The notes: generated from the sequence alone by a model not told the origin. A stretch of DNA of 64,000 nt from Linum tenue (GCA_946122785.1 CAMGYJ010000006.1:70495676-70559675); one strand, 5' to 3'. Positions 33,553 to 45,870 are shown, counted from the first letter of the stretch. Translations and numbers: made by a program.

Positions 33553-34262
33553 TCCTATTTAACGCTCTAACTTTTTAAAATTCAACGTCCTAACCTTACC
33601 ATATAGACGAAAACTACCCCTAATCACTAAAATGGCAGCAACTGGCTCCAGACCCCAATCCCAAATTTTGCCTGCTTCGCCCTAGCCCTTGCTTTGCTCC
33701 CCCTATCGAAGCAAAAAAAAAAAAAAAAAAAAAGAATCCTGCCGACCACCTCCTCTGCTGTCACCCACCTCTTCATCTCCCTCCATCTTCAATACAACCT
33801 CCGACACCAAAAGTCGCCCATCTCTTCGTCTCCCTCCATCTTCAATCCAACCTCCCTCCATCTTCAATCCCACTTGCCAGCGCAACCTCCATCGCCCTAC
33901 CCCTTGCACTGCTCCGCCCGTCGACGACGCGGGGATTCTGCTACTGCTGGGTTCTTTGCAGTCAAGGAAGGAGCTGGAAGGTCGCCGCGGTTGAGGAGGA
34001 AGGAGGGTGAGAAATCGAAAGCCAGAAAGTGATGGGAATTGAAGCTTGATCGAGAGGGGAAGAAGATGAAGAGAAGGCAGTTGTGACGGCGATGCGCGAC
34101 GACTCCCAGGGTGAACGGCGACGACTCTCAGGGCGAACGACAGCGACAGAAAAAAATGCTAGAGTGAAATTTGTTACAGATTGGAATTATTTTAGGGGCA
34201 AAAATGTCAAATTATCTAAGTTGGAGCGACAAATTTTAAAAAGTTAGAGCGTCAATTAGTAC
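33553..34262. mobile_element. Terminal-inverted-repeat element, about 710 bp
   Basis: The left terminus ACGCTCTAACTTTTTAAAAT and the reversed right terminus share this 20-base word exactly, then diverge. A run of about 21 A residues with one break (33713-33733) and a proline/serine-coding GC-rich stretch (33735-33990) lie inside. No transposase frame is present. A target duplication is not clear, so the superfamily is undecided. Confidence 0.55.
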
Positions 34263-35135
34263 CTCTCACATACATTTAACAATTATGACACTATTAGAGA
34301 GAAATCAAACAATATCAGCCTACATTGGAAGACGGATCTAAAAAAGCAGCCAATGAAAAATGAAAACTATCCGAAATCATCCACTAGTGTTGCAGATGGC
34401 AAACGAGGAAGATTATAACATCTATCATTGGCAGTCCAGTGATGCTACTTTAGATCACTCACAAATAATATAATGATAGTTACCGTGCGGGTTGGCCGTA
34501 TGATATAATGTAAAATTATAAGGTGCAAATATTGTCAGAGAAACAGTATGGAGAAAATGGATTGAAGGCGTGATTTTGATCACTTTCCTTAGAGTGTTTA
34601 TTTGTCCCCACTACGTTGTTGCTGGTAGGATTTAGGCAAACCACCCACAGGAGTCCCTCCAATCAAAGTAAGAAAGCAGCACCTTTCGTGACTTCTGTGT
34701 TTGTGTTTTTGGAGAAGGAAAAACGAGGAGAAGAAGATAAACATTGGACGAGAAGTCTGGCTGCAGAAGACTTTTATAATGAAAACGGCAGTTCCCTTCC
34801 GAAGGGTTACGTCGTTTCACAAAAGTCAAACATCAAATAATTATAAGGATTAATTAATTAAAATTAATTCCGATAACTAATTAGCCAAAAATTCAAATCC
34901 GATTTAATATGTCAAATTAAATAGCCCACACTTTTTCCAAAAGCCCACTTACCACTTTATCCAATAACTAAAGTGGAAAGCAAACTTAAAAACAACTTGC
35001 ACTTTCCTTCTCCCACCAATGTGGTATTTCTTTTACTCTTTTGACTACTCTAACAAATATGTTGTGTAGTGCGATCAAACATGAAAACAAAACGAGCAAA
35101 TGAATACAAAGGAATTTCATACATAGAATATATGT
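34263..35135. other. Intergenic DNA, nothing recognised
   Basis: No gene, RNA or transposon is supported between the inverted-repeat element and the satellite array. Confidence 0.5.
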
Positions 35136-35139
35136 AACT

Positions 35140-38100
35140 AAATGGCATTTCAGAAAAATCGATCATGAAATCTGTGAATGTACCCCGTTGGAATCTGTCA
35201 AAACCCGAAAAAAATCCACCCAAATCAGTGCTTAATGGACTTAATCATCATTGAAGAAAAGCCTCAGGCGGAATTCGTGATCAGTAGCCTTAAAAATCCA
35301 AAGAAAATTGTCTTTCAAAAAAAAAAAAAAAATCGCACAAAGAGTTACGAAAATGTCATCCCAAAATAAATTGGCCCAATTCGGTGCTTAATGGGCTTAA
35401 TCATCACCGGGGAATAGGATCAATATAGTTCATTATCGGTGGCGAATAGCCTCGGGCCGTATCCGTGATCTGTAGCCTACGAAATTGAACGAAAATGACA
35501 TTTCTGAAAAATCGCCCGAAATCTGTGATGGTACCCCTTCGGAATCTACCAAAAATGGACCAGGAAGAAATCCACCAAAACAAGTGCATAATGGACTTAA
35601 TCATCGTTGAAGAATAGCCTGAGGCCGAATTCGTGATCTGCAGCCTTCAAAATCCAAGGAAAATAGCCTTTAAAAAAAATCGCGCAAAGAATTACGAAAA
35701 TGCCATCCCAAAATAATTTGGCCCAATTCGGTGCTTAATGGGCTTAATCATCGATGTGGAATAGGATCAATATAGTTCATTATCAGCGAAACATAGCCTC
35801 CAGCCGAATCCGTGAGTTGCAGCCTCCGAAATCGGAAGAAAATGACATTTCGGAAAAATTGTCTGAAATATGTGATTGTACCCCTTTGGAATCTACCAAA
35901 AATAGACCTGGAAGAAATTCACTCGAATCGGTGCTTAATGGACTAATCATCATTGAAGAATAGCCTGAGGCCGAATCCGTTATCTGTAGCCTTGAAAATC
36001 CAAGGAAAATAGTCTTTCGAAAAAAAATCGCCCAAAGCATTACGAAAATGTCATCCCAAAATAATTTGGCCCAATTCGGTGCTTAATGGGCTTAATCATC
36101 TATGGTGAATAGGATCAATATAGTTAATTAACAGTGGAGAATATCCTCGAGCCGAACCCGTGATCTGTAACCTCTAAAATCTAAAGAAAATGGCATTTCG
36201 GAAAAATCGCCCGAAATCTGTGATGGTACCCATTTGGAATCTTCCAAAAATGGACCGAGAAGAAATCCACCCGAATCGGTGCTAAAGGAACTAAATCATC
36301 TTTGATGAATAGCCTGATGCCGAATCCGTGATCTGTAGCATTCAAAATCCTAGGAAAATGACTTTCCAAAAAAAAATCGCCCAAAGAATTACGAAAATGA
36401 CATCCCAAAATAATTAGGCCCAATTTGGTGCTTAATGGGCTTAATCATCGATGGGGAATAACATCAATATAGTTCATTATCTATGGAGAATAGCCTTGGG
36501 TCGAATATGTGATATGTAGCCTACGAAATCGAAAGAAAATGGCATTTGAGAAAAATCACCCAAATCTGTGATGGTACCCCTTTGGAATCTTCCAATAATG
36601 GATCCGGAAGAAATCCACCCGAATTGGTGCTTAAGAAACTTAATCATCGTTGAAGAATAGTGTCATGTCGAATCTGTGATCAGTAGCCTTCGAAATGGCC
36701 TTTCGGAAAAAAATCGCCCAAAGAATTACGAAAATGTCATCCAAAAATAATTTTGCCCAATTTTGTGCTTAATGGGCTTAATCATCGATGGGGAATACCA
36801 TCAATACAGTTCATTATCAGTGTTGAATAGCCTCAGGCCGAATCCGTGATCTGTAGCCTCCGAAATCGAAAGAAAATGGCAATTCGGAAAAATCGCCTGA
36901 AATCACTGATGGTACCCATTTGGAATCTGCCAAAAATGGACCCAGAAAAAATCTACACGAATCGGTCCTTAAGGAACTTAATCATCGTTGAAGAATAGTC
37001 TCAGGCAGAATCCGTGATCTGTAGCCTAACAAATCCAAGGAAAACGGAATTTTGAAAAAAATCGCCCAAAAAATTATGAAAATGCCATCCCGAAATAATT
37101 TGGCCCAATTTGGTGCTTAATGGGCTTAATCATCGATGGGGAATAGCATCAATATAGTTCATTATCAGTAGTGAATAGCCTCGGGCCGAATCTGTTATCT
37201 GTAGCCTCCGAAATGGAAAGAAAATGTCATTCGGGAAAATTGCCCGAAATCTTTCATGGTACACCTTAGGAATCTGCCAAAAATGGACCCGAAAGAAATA
37301 TGCCGAATCCGTGATCTGTAACCTTCAAAATCCAAGGAAAATGACCTTTAAAAAAAAAAAATCGCCCAAAGAATTACGAAAATGCTATCCCAAAATAATT
37401 AGGCACAATTTGTTGCTTAATGGGCTTAATCATCGATGTGGAATAGCATCAATATAGTTCATTATTAGTGGTGAATAGCGTCGGGCCGAATCCATGATCT
37501 GTAGCCTCCGAAATCGAAAGAAAATGGCATTTCGGAATAATCGCCCGAAATCTGTGATGGTACCCCCTTCGGAATCTGCCAAAAATGAACTCTAAAGAAA
37601 TCCACCCGAATCGCTGCTTAAGGAACTTAATCATCGTTGAAGAATAGCATCTGGCCGAATCCCTGATCTGTAGCCTTCAAAATCCAAGGAAAATGACATT
37701 TCCAAAAAAATCACCCAAAGAATTACGAAAATGCCATCCAAAAATAATGTGGCCCAATTTGGTGCTTAACGGGCTTAATCATCGATGGGGAATAACATCA
37801 ATAAAATTAATTATCAGAGGAGAATAGCCTCAATTCGAATCTGTGATCTGTAGCGCCTCCAAAATCGGAAGAAAATGGCATTTCGGAAAAATCGCCCGAA
37901 ATCCATTTGGAATATGCAAAAACAGGACCCGGAAAAAATCCACCTGATCGGTGCTTAAGGAACTTAATCATCATTAAAGAATAGCCTCAGGCCAATCTGT
38001 GATCCGTAGCATTCATAATCCTAGGAAAATGACTTTCCAAAAAAAATCGCCCAAAGAATTAAGAAAATGACATCCCAAAATAATTAGGCCCAATTTGGTG

Positions 38101-40036
38101 CTTAATGGGCTTAATCATCGATGGGGAATAACATCAATATAGTTCATTATCTATGGATAATAGCCTTGGGCCGAATCTGTGATCTGTAGCCTACGAAATC
38201 GAAAGAGAATGACATTTCGGAAAAATCGCCCAAATTTGTGATGGTACCCCTTTGGAATCTGCCAATAATGGATCCGCAAGAAATCCACCCGAATTGGTGC
38301 TTAAGGAACTTAATCATCGTTGAAGAATAATGTCATGTCGAATCTGTGATCAGTAGCCTTCAAAATGGTCTTTCGGAAAAAATCGTCCAAAGAATTACGA
38401 AAATGACATCCAAAAATAATTTTGCCCAATTTTGTGCTTAATGGGCTTAATCATCGATGGGGAATACCATCAATATAGTTCATTATCAGTGTTGAATAGA
38501 CCCGGGCCGAATCCGTGATCTGTAGCCTCAGAAATCGAAAGAAAATGGCAATTCGGAAAAATCGTCCGAAATCACTGATGGTACCCATTTGGAATCTGCC
38601 AAAAATGGACCCAGAAAAAATCCACCCGAATCGGTTCTTAAGGAACTTAATCATCGTTGAAGAATAGTCTAAGGCAGAATCCGTGATCTGTAGCCTAACA
38701 AATCCAAGGAAAACGGCATTTCGAAAAAAAATCGCCCAAAAAATTATGAAAATGCCATCTCGAAATAATTTGGCCCAATTTGGTGCTTAATGGTCTTAAT
38801 CATCGATGGGGAATAGCATCAATATAGTTCATTATCAGTAGTGAATAGCCTCGGGCCGAATCTGTTATCTGTTGCCTCCGAAATGGAAAGAAAATGTCAT
38901 TTTGGAAAAATCGGCCGAAATCTTTCATGGTACACCTTTGGAATATGCCAAAAATGGACCCGGAAGAAATCCACCCGAATCGGGGCTTAAGGAACTTAAT
39001 CATCGTTGAAGAATAGCATCTGGCCGAATCCCTGATCTGTAGCCTTCAAAATCCAAGGAAAATGACATTTCCAAAAAAAATCGCCCAAAGAATTACGAAA
39101 ATGACATCCCAAAATAATTTAGCCCAATTTTGTGCTTAACGGACTTAATTATCGATGGGGAATAACATCAATAAAGTTAATTATCAGAGGAGAATAGCCT
39201 CAGACCGAATCAATGATCTGTAGCGCCTCCAAAATCGAAAGAAAATAGCATTTTGGAATAATCGCCCGAAATCTGTGATGGTACCTCTTTGGAATCAGAC
39301 AAAAATGGACGCAAAAGAATAGTCTCATGCCGAATCTATGATCTGCAGCCTTCAAAATACAAGGAAAATGGCCTTTTGAAAAAAATAGTATAAAGAATTA
39401 TGAAAATGCCATCCCAAAATAATTTGCCCAATTTGGTACTTAATGGGTTTAATCATCGATGGGGAATAATATCAATATAGTTCATTATCAGTGGAGAATA
39501 GCTTCGGGCCGTATTCGGTATCTATAGCTTCCGAAATGGAAAAAATTGGCATTTCGAAAAAATTGCCTGAAATATGTGATGGTACCACTTTGGAATCTGC
39601 CAAAAATGGATCCGGAAGAAATCCACCCGAAGCGCTGCTTAAGGAACTTAATCATCGTTGAAGAATAGTCTCAGGCCGATCCGTGATCTGTAGCCTTCAA
39701 AATCCATGGAAAATGGCCTTCCGAAAAAAAATTGCCCAAATAATTACGAAAATGCCATCACAAAATAATTTGGCTCAATCTGGTGCTTAATGGGTTTAAT
39801 AATCTATGGGGAATAGCATCAATATATTTAATTATCAGTGGAGAATAGCCAAGGGCCGAATCCGTGATCTGTAGGCTCCAAAATGGAAAGAAAATGGCTT
39901 TTCAGAAAAATCGCCCGAAATCTGTGATGGTACCCTTTTGAAATCTGCCAATAATGGATCCGGAAGAAATCCACCAGAATCGGTGCTTAAGGAACTTAAT
40001 CATCGTTGATGACTAGTCTCATGCCGAATCCGTGAT
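35140..40036. repeat. Tandem satellite array, about 345-bp bipartite unit
   Basis: The word GATGGTACC or a variant recurs at about 35180, 35527, 35877, 36221, 36570, 36910, 37256, 37556, 37896, 38240, 38580, 38930, 39277, 39579 and 39926, mostly 340-350 bases apart, with two shorter steps near 300. Each unit has two related halves of about 147 and 200 bp, both with GGTGCTTAA..CTTAATCATC, GCCGAATCCGTGATCTGTAG and TCGCCCAAAG/CGAAA words. The longer half has an added GCATCAATATAGTTCATTAT block. Positions 36360-37260 match 38030-38930 at an offset of 1670 bp. The array is cut by the gypsy LTR at 40037 and does not resume on its other side. Confidence 0.93.
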
Positions 40037-41447
40037 TGACACGCCAAAACACAACACCAAACTGCGACCAAGTGTAATCGCAGTCCGGGAATGCAGTAAC
40101 AGGCAAGTTAATTATCAACCCGGGGTCTAGATCTACTGCTTACTCCGTGATTCTCTATTATCTAGCAAACTAGTTCGAGTGATTGTTGTGAAAAGCAAAA
40201 GCAGCAAGAAAGCAGTAAATTGTTCGGTTTTCAAAGTCAGGAAAGAGTCACTCGGGATTGAGTCCCCCTAATTCCCTAGTTAGGTTCAATTGTAATTCCC
40301 TGGGTTGATTTACTGTTGATTAGACTGCGGGAGATCCGACAGTAGCTTGGAATCTCTTAAGCTGACCAAGCCCTCTCAGTCTAACTACCCGGCAGACGAC
40401 TAGTCTTCACCGGGAAAGAAAGCTGAGGCTATGAACACAGAACTCCACTACTGGAATTGAATTCCAGTACAAAGCAGCAAACTGGCTAACTCTCGTATAG
40501 CCAATCTCCTACTATCGAATGAAGAGACTCTAACAACCTAATCAGATTCTATCTATCTCAGGCTGCAGCAGAAATTGAGAAAAGCTGATCAGACTCCAAT
40601 CAATTCAATAAACATGCGTCATTCGATTAAAATCAAACAATAATATCATCCCAAGTCATTACAATCAAATCCCTAACACAAGGAACTAGGGTTCTTCATA
40701 CCCAAGTGAGAGAAGGGTTCTACTCCATAGAGAGAGAAGAGAAAACAAGAATCGGATTAGTCATACTCATAACGATGAGGAAAATCTGCTCCGGGACGAT
40801 GAAATCCACTCCTATGACGATCTCCAAGCTCGATTCGATGAAATCCAGCTCTAAGACAGCTTCTAGGATGTGTTCTTCGCACTTTCTCTCTCTAGGGCTC
40901 TATTTTTGCTCTGAAAACACGACTCTTCACTTTTGGCTCGGAATAGGCTCTAAAACCAGGATTTCCCGACTCGCACGGCCAGGGTGCACGGCCGTGCAGA
41001 TCACCACTTTGGCCGTGCAGCTCAAAACGCGGCGCATCATTAAGTTCGATCCTCAGGGTGCACGGCCAGGCTGCACGGCCGTGTAGGGTTTCCATCCAGC
41101 CCGTGCTCGGCCTCGGCAAAAACCACACGGCCTGCGTTGCACGTGCACGGCCGTGTGACATTCATGGTTTGCCCGTGCTTGGCCTCGCATAATCCCGCAC
41201 GGCCTGGCCTGGCCATCGCACGGCCGTGCGATGCCATGGTCTGCCCGTGCAGCTTCCTTGAAACCTCGCCATTCGTCCGATCTTCGTCCAATCGACCCCA
41301 GACTCGCTCCTAAGCCTTCATTCACGTACTAGGACCTGAAATATCACAAACAAGCATAACCTAGCGTGAAATCAGCCTAAAACACGAGAATCAATACCTC
41401 AAACGGTGTAAGAACGGGGGTAAAAACATGTGTAAATGCGGTCTATC
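40037..41447 (-). repeat. Downstream LTR of the gypsy element
   Basis: 1411 bp, the longer copy. It has four palindromes of the GCACGGCCGTGC type at 40986, 41073, 41145 and 41218 (the middle two with one mismatch). Its left end lies directly in a satellite unit, splitting the word GTGATCTGTAG after GTGAT. Confidence 0.93.
40968..41235. repeat. LTR array of GCACGGCCGTGC palindrome modules
   Basis: Four palindromes start at 40986, 41073, 41145 and 41218 (spacings 87, 72, 73), with flanking half-sites CACGGCCAGG and TTGGCCGTGC or TGCCCGTGC as in the internal array. In the other LTR the third-to-second interval is missing. Confidence 0.9.
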
Positions 41448-41453
41448 AAACTC

Positions 41454-41465
41454 CCCCACACTTAA
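41454..41465 (-). other. Polypurine tract next to the downstream LTR
   Basis: Minus strand TTAAGTGTGGGG runs into GGAGTT and then the LTR start TGATAG. This is the usual plant gypsy polypurine tract for plus-strand priming. Confidence 0.85.
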
Positions 41466-42972
41466 CCGTTTGCTTGTCCCCAAGCAAACCAAGTCAGACA
41501 CCAGGTAAGCTTACATATTTCAATCGACCAACATTGGGGACAAGTCATAAAGGCACAGAACACGTGAATCGCACTGGTTTTCAAACATCAATACATGCAC
41601 AACCTCAATAACAACCTGGACAACCACCACAAAGGACATTCGAGTGCAGCAACTCGAGTAAAGGAAGAGTCTCCCTTCTGTTCACTGGCCAACCTAGACT
41701 TGATTCAACCACTTACTCAAAACAGTCAACTCATGCATCCAACTCAAGACATCAGAATAGAGACCGAGCAATCTAGGTCCTCGCCGGGGTACAAGAGCAT
41801 ATAGAAAATGAAAACGAATCACTCACTCTCGACCAGTGGGGTCAGGACAATTTGATGCGAAAGATGCGCATGCTATTTCTCTCAATCCCTATCATCTCTT
41901 CACCATGATGGCAGCCTCTAAATGCTAGAGTTCACATATGGGGTGTCACCACTAACTAATCAGGAAGTCTTATACACAGGTTCAAATGACTGGCTAGGGT
42001 CTTGGACATGGGGTAAAAGCCTTTTAGGTGGTGGAAGTATTCATAGCAAAAGGTTCCACATTTTCCAAACACACAATCACAGTCAAACAAACCGGTATTT
42101 TCTTTCTGCTATTCTGCATTACTCAATATCTCAAGAGCACAAAAGCGAAGGAGGCATAAACATCAGCATTTCCAAGCCAGACTGCTAAGAAACACTACTT
42201 AATGGGCATTGTTCAGATTTTTGGTAGTGGCTCTCTTTTGCTTTCAATTTTTCTTTGTTTTTCTTTCATTTTTCTTTCATTTCTTAAGAGAGCCACCACT
42301 TCTGCATAAATTTCAAACACCTGCCCAACTTTCAAGCACTACCTCCAACACTCACATAGACTTTAGCAGAAACAGCAGAGAATATGTAAAAACCACTCTG
42401 TGGAACCTTCTAAAAGATGCAACAAGGGTGATTTTTTCCCGTTATGGACCAAAAGAAAGGATAACACACGGCTCAAAGGGGCTGACTAGGGGATATGACA
42501 CATCAGGACAGTCAGTTTTTTGGGCGTGGGCTAATCCTATGCCCCCATAATCTTAGCTAGTGACAACGTGAATGCTACACATCATGGAAGAGGGATCTAT
42601 CGCACAAGAAAGAAACGAGCAGGCTCAAATCTCACATGGATACCTATATGCTCTATCTCACATTCTGATACCCTGAACTAGATGCATAAACGACTGTCAA
42701 GAACAAGTAATCAGACCGAGTCACAGTTGGCAAGCAAACAGTTGAAAAACTGAACCCCTACATCGTTCTACTGCACATCTCAGTCCTCATCATAGGTTGT
42801 CCTAGTCGCAAACAAGTTGTCATGCATTCGGCCGAAAACCAATCAATTCATCCATCAAAACACAGTGCCAATATGATCAAACAGCAGTACTTGGAGCCCT
42901 CAAATCGTAAGATTCAGACAGCGGACTAGGCTCCAAGCACCCAAATAAATATTCCAACCAATACAAAGCACC

Positions 42973-42984
42973 CCCCACACTTAA
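42973..42984 (-). other. Internal polypurine-tract copy 1
   Basis: Minus strand TTAAGTGTGGGG, followed by GGTGC, lies about 330 bases after the second ORF. It is identical over 12 bases to the tract at the LTR. Confidence 0.7.
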
Positions 42985-43313
42985 GCACGAAATTGCCCTC
43001 AATGGAGTAGAGGGAGAGATAAGGGGAACGATGTTACCGGATTGAAACACTGCTGGGGGACTGGAAGTGGACCAGTCAGCGAGAAACAAACGGGAGAGTG
43101 GACAATGCTGCACAAATCGAACACCAGAAACACACTGGCACACTGTGCGTTAGGGATAAGTGTTAGCCCAGACGGCTACTTAAAAAACAAACCACAAAGG
43201 AAAACCAAAACCAAAAACAAACGACACTGAGTTCAAGCTCCGCACACATGGAGCAAACACACAAAAGTCTAAAACGAAACAGAAAACACACTGAGACGGG
43301 CAACGAGTACAGC

Positions 43314-44695
43314 CTACTCGTCGCCAAGATCGTCGAGGTCGATGTCGTTCATGAACGCGTCATCATCAGCAGCGCCAGCAGCACCATCATCACCGTCAGC
43401 TGGGGCATGTGGAGGGGAGTCATCCCAGGGAGTCCTCCAGACAGGCTGCTCGCCCGGGAGCAGCTGGAGCAGGTGCTGCTGAACCTCCTGCATGCGCCGT
43501 GAACGGCGCTTCTCCCGCTCGATGTGGGCGAGAGTCACGCCCTGCTGAGTCTGGATCATGTGCAGCCGCTCGTCATAAGCATCCATCCTGTTCCGGTACT
43601 CGGCCTGGTCTGCCGCGTACTGCTGATGGAACTGCATCTGCTGGTCGAGGATCAGCTGGTTCTGGATCCGCAGCTGCTCGAACTGATGAGAGAAGTAATC
43701 TTGCCCCTGGAAAGCGGAGCTGCCACCGCCATACTCGAAGGTGGTGGGGCGGGGGGCAGCATCAGCAGCATCCACCTCCTCGGGATCCACCTCATCAGCA
43801 GCCTCCCCCTCCTGGCCCTCTGGCTGGGCCTCTGCCGCGGGCTCCGCGGGATCGGAGGTTCCGGAAACCCATCGACCCATTGAACACCGTTCCTCTCCCG
43901 CAACAGCAGCATCTTCCCGATCGTCTTGCTGCCAAAGATGAGGGTGTCCCCCTCCTTGGTGCACCCCTGCAGTGAAAGGCCAAAGAAGGTGGCCAGGCGG
44001 GTGATGAGGGGGGCGCAGTGGAGGCTCTTTAGCTCTGTAGCAATCTTCTCAAAGGTCTTGGCCACCACCGAACCCAGGTGGAGAGGATGGTTGCGCTGGC
44101 GGATCGAATGGAGGAGGTACAGGGTCCTCTTCGTGATGGCGCCGGCGCTTTCAGCGGCTGGAGTGTAAGACTTCGCCAGCAGGTGGTGGAGAAGTCGGTT
44201 GTCGATCTGCAGGGTAGATGCCTTCGTCCTCCCGGCCCGGAAGGGACGCGTCTGGCCTGGCCGAGCTAGGCTGGTGTACAGCCTCCCGAAGTCCACCTCC
44301 GGTGGCTCATTGACCTCGGTGATGTAGTCCTGACGGTCGTCGAGGTCAAGAGCCTCGGCCAGCTCGTGGTAGCTCATGGACCGGGAAACACCGCCCAGCC
44401 TGAATTTGACGGCTGTACCGTCCTGCCAATTGGTCGTGGGATTGTGCTTGAAGGTCGTGTAGAACTCCCACACGGGCTCGTAGTAGACCTTCTCGCAGAG
44501 GATGAGCAGACGGCGCCATGCGGTGTTGGCTACGGCGGCGGAGAGTTGCTCGTAGCAGTGTAATTGCCGAAACTCCCGTTTGGACCAACAATGGTGTGAC
44601 CCAAACGGGGTTTCCGCGACCTCCTTGAAGCGCTCTGCGGTGGGGCCCCTCCTTAGATCCCGGATGAACGGGTGCTGGAAATTAGGTTTCGCCAT
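43314..44695 (-). pseudogene. Second ORF of gypsy element (plant transposon protein family)
   Basis: The minus-strand ORF starts at ATG 44695 (MAKPNFQHPFIRDLRRGPTA) and encodes the conserved region often annotated as putative plant transposon protein or Athila ORF-1, with YYEPVWEFYTTF, GVSRSMSYHELAEALDL and LHHLLAKSYTPAAESAGAI. Its job is unknown. It is sometimes called envelope-like because of its place after gag-pol. A frameshift near 43880-43900 separates this part from an acidic and glutamine-rich tail (43314-43870: EPAAEAQPEGQEGEAADEVD, later DIDLDDLGDE). A pyrimidine tract plus CAG lies four bases before the ATG. The frame also stays open upstream to 44833, but that extension lacks similarity. 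Confidence 0.75.
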
Positions 44696-44698
44696 TGC

Positions 44699-44745
44699 CC
44701 TGCAAAACAACAACCCAAAGTGGAACCAAAAGAGCCAAAGAAAAA
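44699..44745 (-). promoter_or_regulatory. Splice-acceptor-like site before the second ORF
   Basis: Minus strand pyrimidine-rich sequence (TTTCTTTGGCTCTTTTGG then GGGTTGTTGTTTTGCAG) ends in CAG immediately ahead of GGCAATGGCG, whose ATG opens the second ORF. Spliced subgenomic RNAs for this ORF are known or proposed in related gypsy elements. Use of this site is inferred. Confidence 0.55.
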
Positions 44746-44757
44746 GGTCAAGCACAT

Positions 44758-44769
44758 CCCCACACTTAA
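44758..44769 (-). other. Internal polypurine-tract copy 2
   Basis: Minus strand TTAAGTGTGGGG lies about 60 bases before the ATG of the second ORF and is identical over 12 bases to the tract at the LTR. Confidence 0.7.
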
Positions 44770-45504
44770 GAACAGAAAACAGCCTAACCATGGTTTCATC
44801 CATAGTTCGGGGGTCAAAAACTCGATAAATCAAGCATAATCTGGGTGGGGGTGCACATTCACAAGAAAATAGGCAACTCGAGGTTCAAATCCATAGCAAA
44901 TACACCCTCAAACTACATCATTAAGGGCCCCAACCGGTGGCCACAACATGGCATGGAAAACAGGCATTTCATCAAACACCTTGTGTGCACTACTAAGTTA
45001 AACATGAGATTGGCCAAATTCATGCACACAAGGGCTCAAACAAGCAAAGGGGACCTTTCCCAACACAATTCATTCACATCCCATGCATTCCCCTCAATCA
45101 ATTTCACAAAAATCACATGATTCAATAAGGTTCTCTAACATACACCCTACACACTCAATTCTCCACAATTAACATAGTTAGGGGCAAAATCAAACCTGGA
45201 GACTCAAGTAGAGGTGTAGGGGATGATGAGGGGAAGACGATGGAAGCGACGAAACGCCGTAAAACTGGCCGGAAGTGCTCGTCGGAGCCTCGCCGAAAAT
45301 CGCCTCCGGCGACTAAAACGTCGCCCAAACTCGCTTAAAATCGAGGGATAGGCCGCTTTGGGTGTAGAAAGGGTGGGTTTGGTGTTGGTTTGGTGAAAAA
45401 ATGACCCAAAGTGGCCGGAAAAAGTCGAAAAGTAGGGTTTTGTCGCGGTTTTCCGGCGAGGGCAGAGGATTCCGGCGAGATTTTTGGGATTTCTGACCAG
45501 AATG

Positions 45505-45870
45505 GCCGTGCAGGCCATTTATATAGGCCGTGCCTCGGCCGCACGGGCAGGCACGCACGGCCGTGCACGGGGTGCTTTTGCCCGTGCAGGCCGGCACGGC
45601 CTGGCCGAGGATTTCGCACGGCCGTGCACATGACACATTTGGCCGTGCCATTTTTAGCGAGAGCTCGCACGGCCAGGCGGAAAATTCCGCATGGCCGTGC
45701 GAGAAAATTTTATGCCCGTGTCGGACGCACGGCCAGGCCAGGCAGAGCGCACGGCCGTGCAATGTGCACTTTTGGCCGTGCGCTTTTTACCGAGAGCTCG
45801 CACGGCCAAGGGGGAACCTCCGCACGGCCGTGCAGGTTGAGGACCTGGCCGTGCGACATTCTGGAGCCCC
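45505..45870. repeat. Internal array of GCACGGCCGTGC palindrome modules
   Basis: Palindromes start at 45555, 45616, 45689 (one mismatch), 45749 and 45822, with spacings 61, 73, 60 and 73. Each is preceded by an inverted half-site such as GCACGGCCAGG and followed after 12-20 bases by a forward half-site such as TTTGGCCGTGC. The pair of modules at about 45616-45748 and 45749-45870 also shares CGAGAGCTCGCACGGCCA. The array lies between the gag-protease ORF and the second ORF. Confidence 0.9.

Noticed and set aside
33689..34032. Proline/serine-rich open frames behind the A run
   Set aside because: Two frames are open at once over low-complexity DNA inside an inverted-repeat element, with no family resemblance.
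35140..40036. CRISPR-like array or tandem gene cluster
   Set aside because: Units of about 345 bp with no constant spacer pattern, in a plant genome. Short open frames are repeats of the same non-coding unit.
43409..43975. Plus-strand alanine/proline-rich open frames opposite the gypsy second ORF
   Set aside because: They are antisense to a recognisable minus-strand protein and arise from its GC-rich codons.
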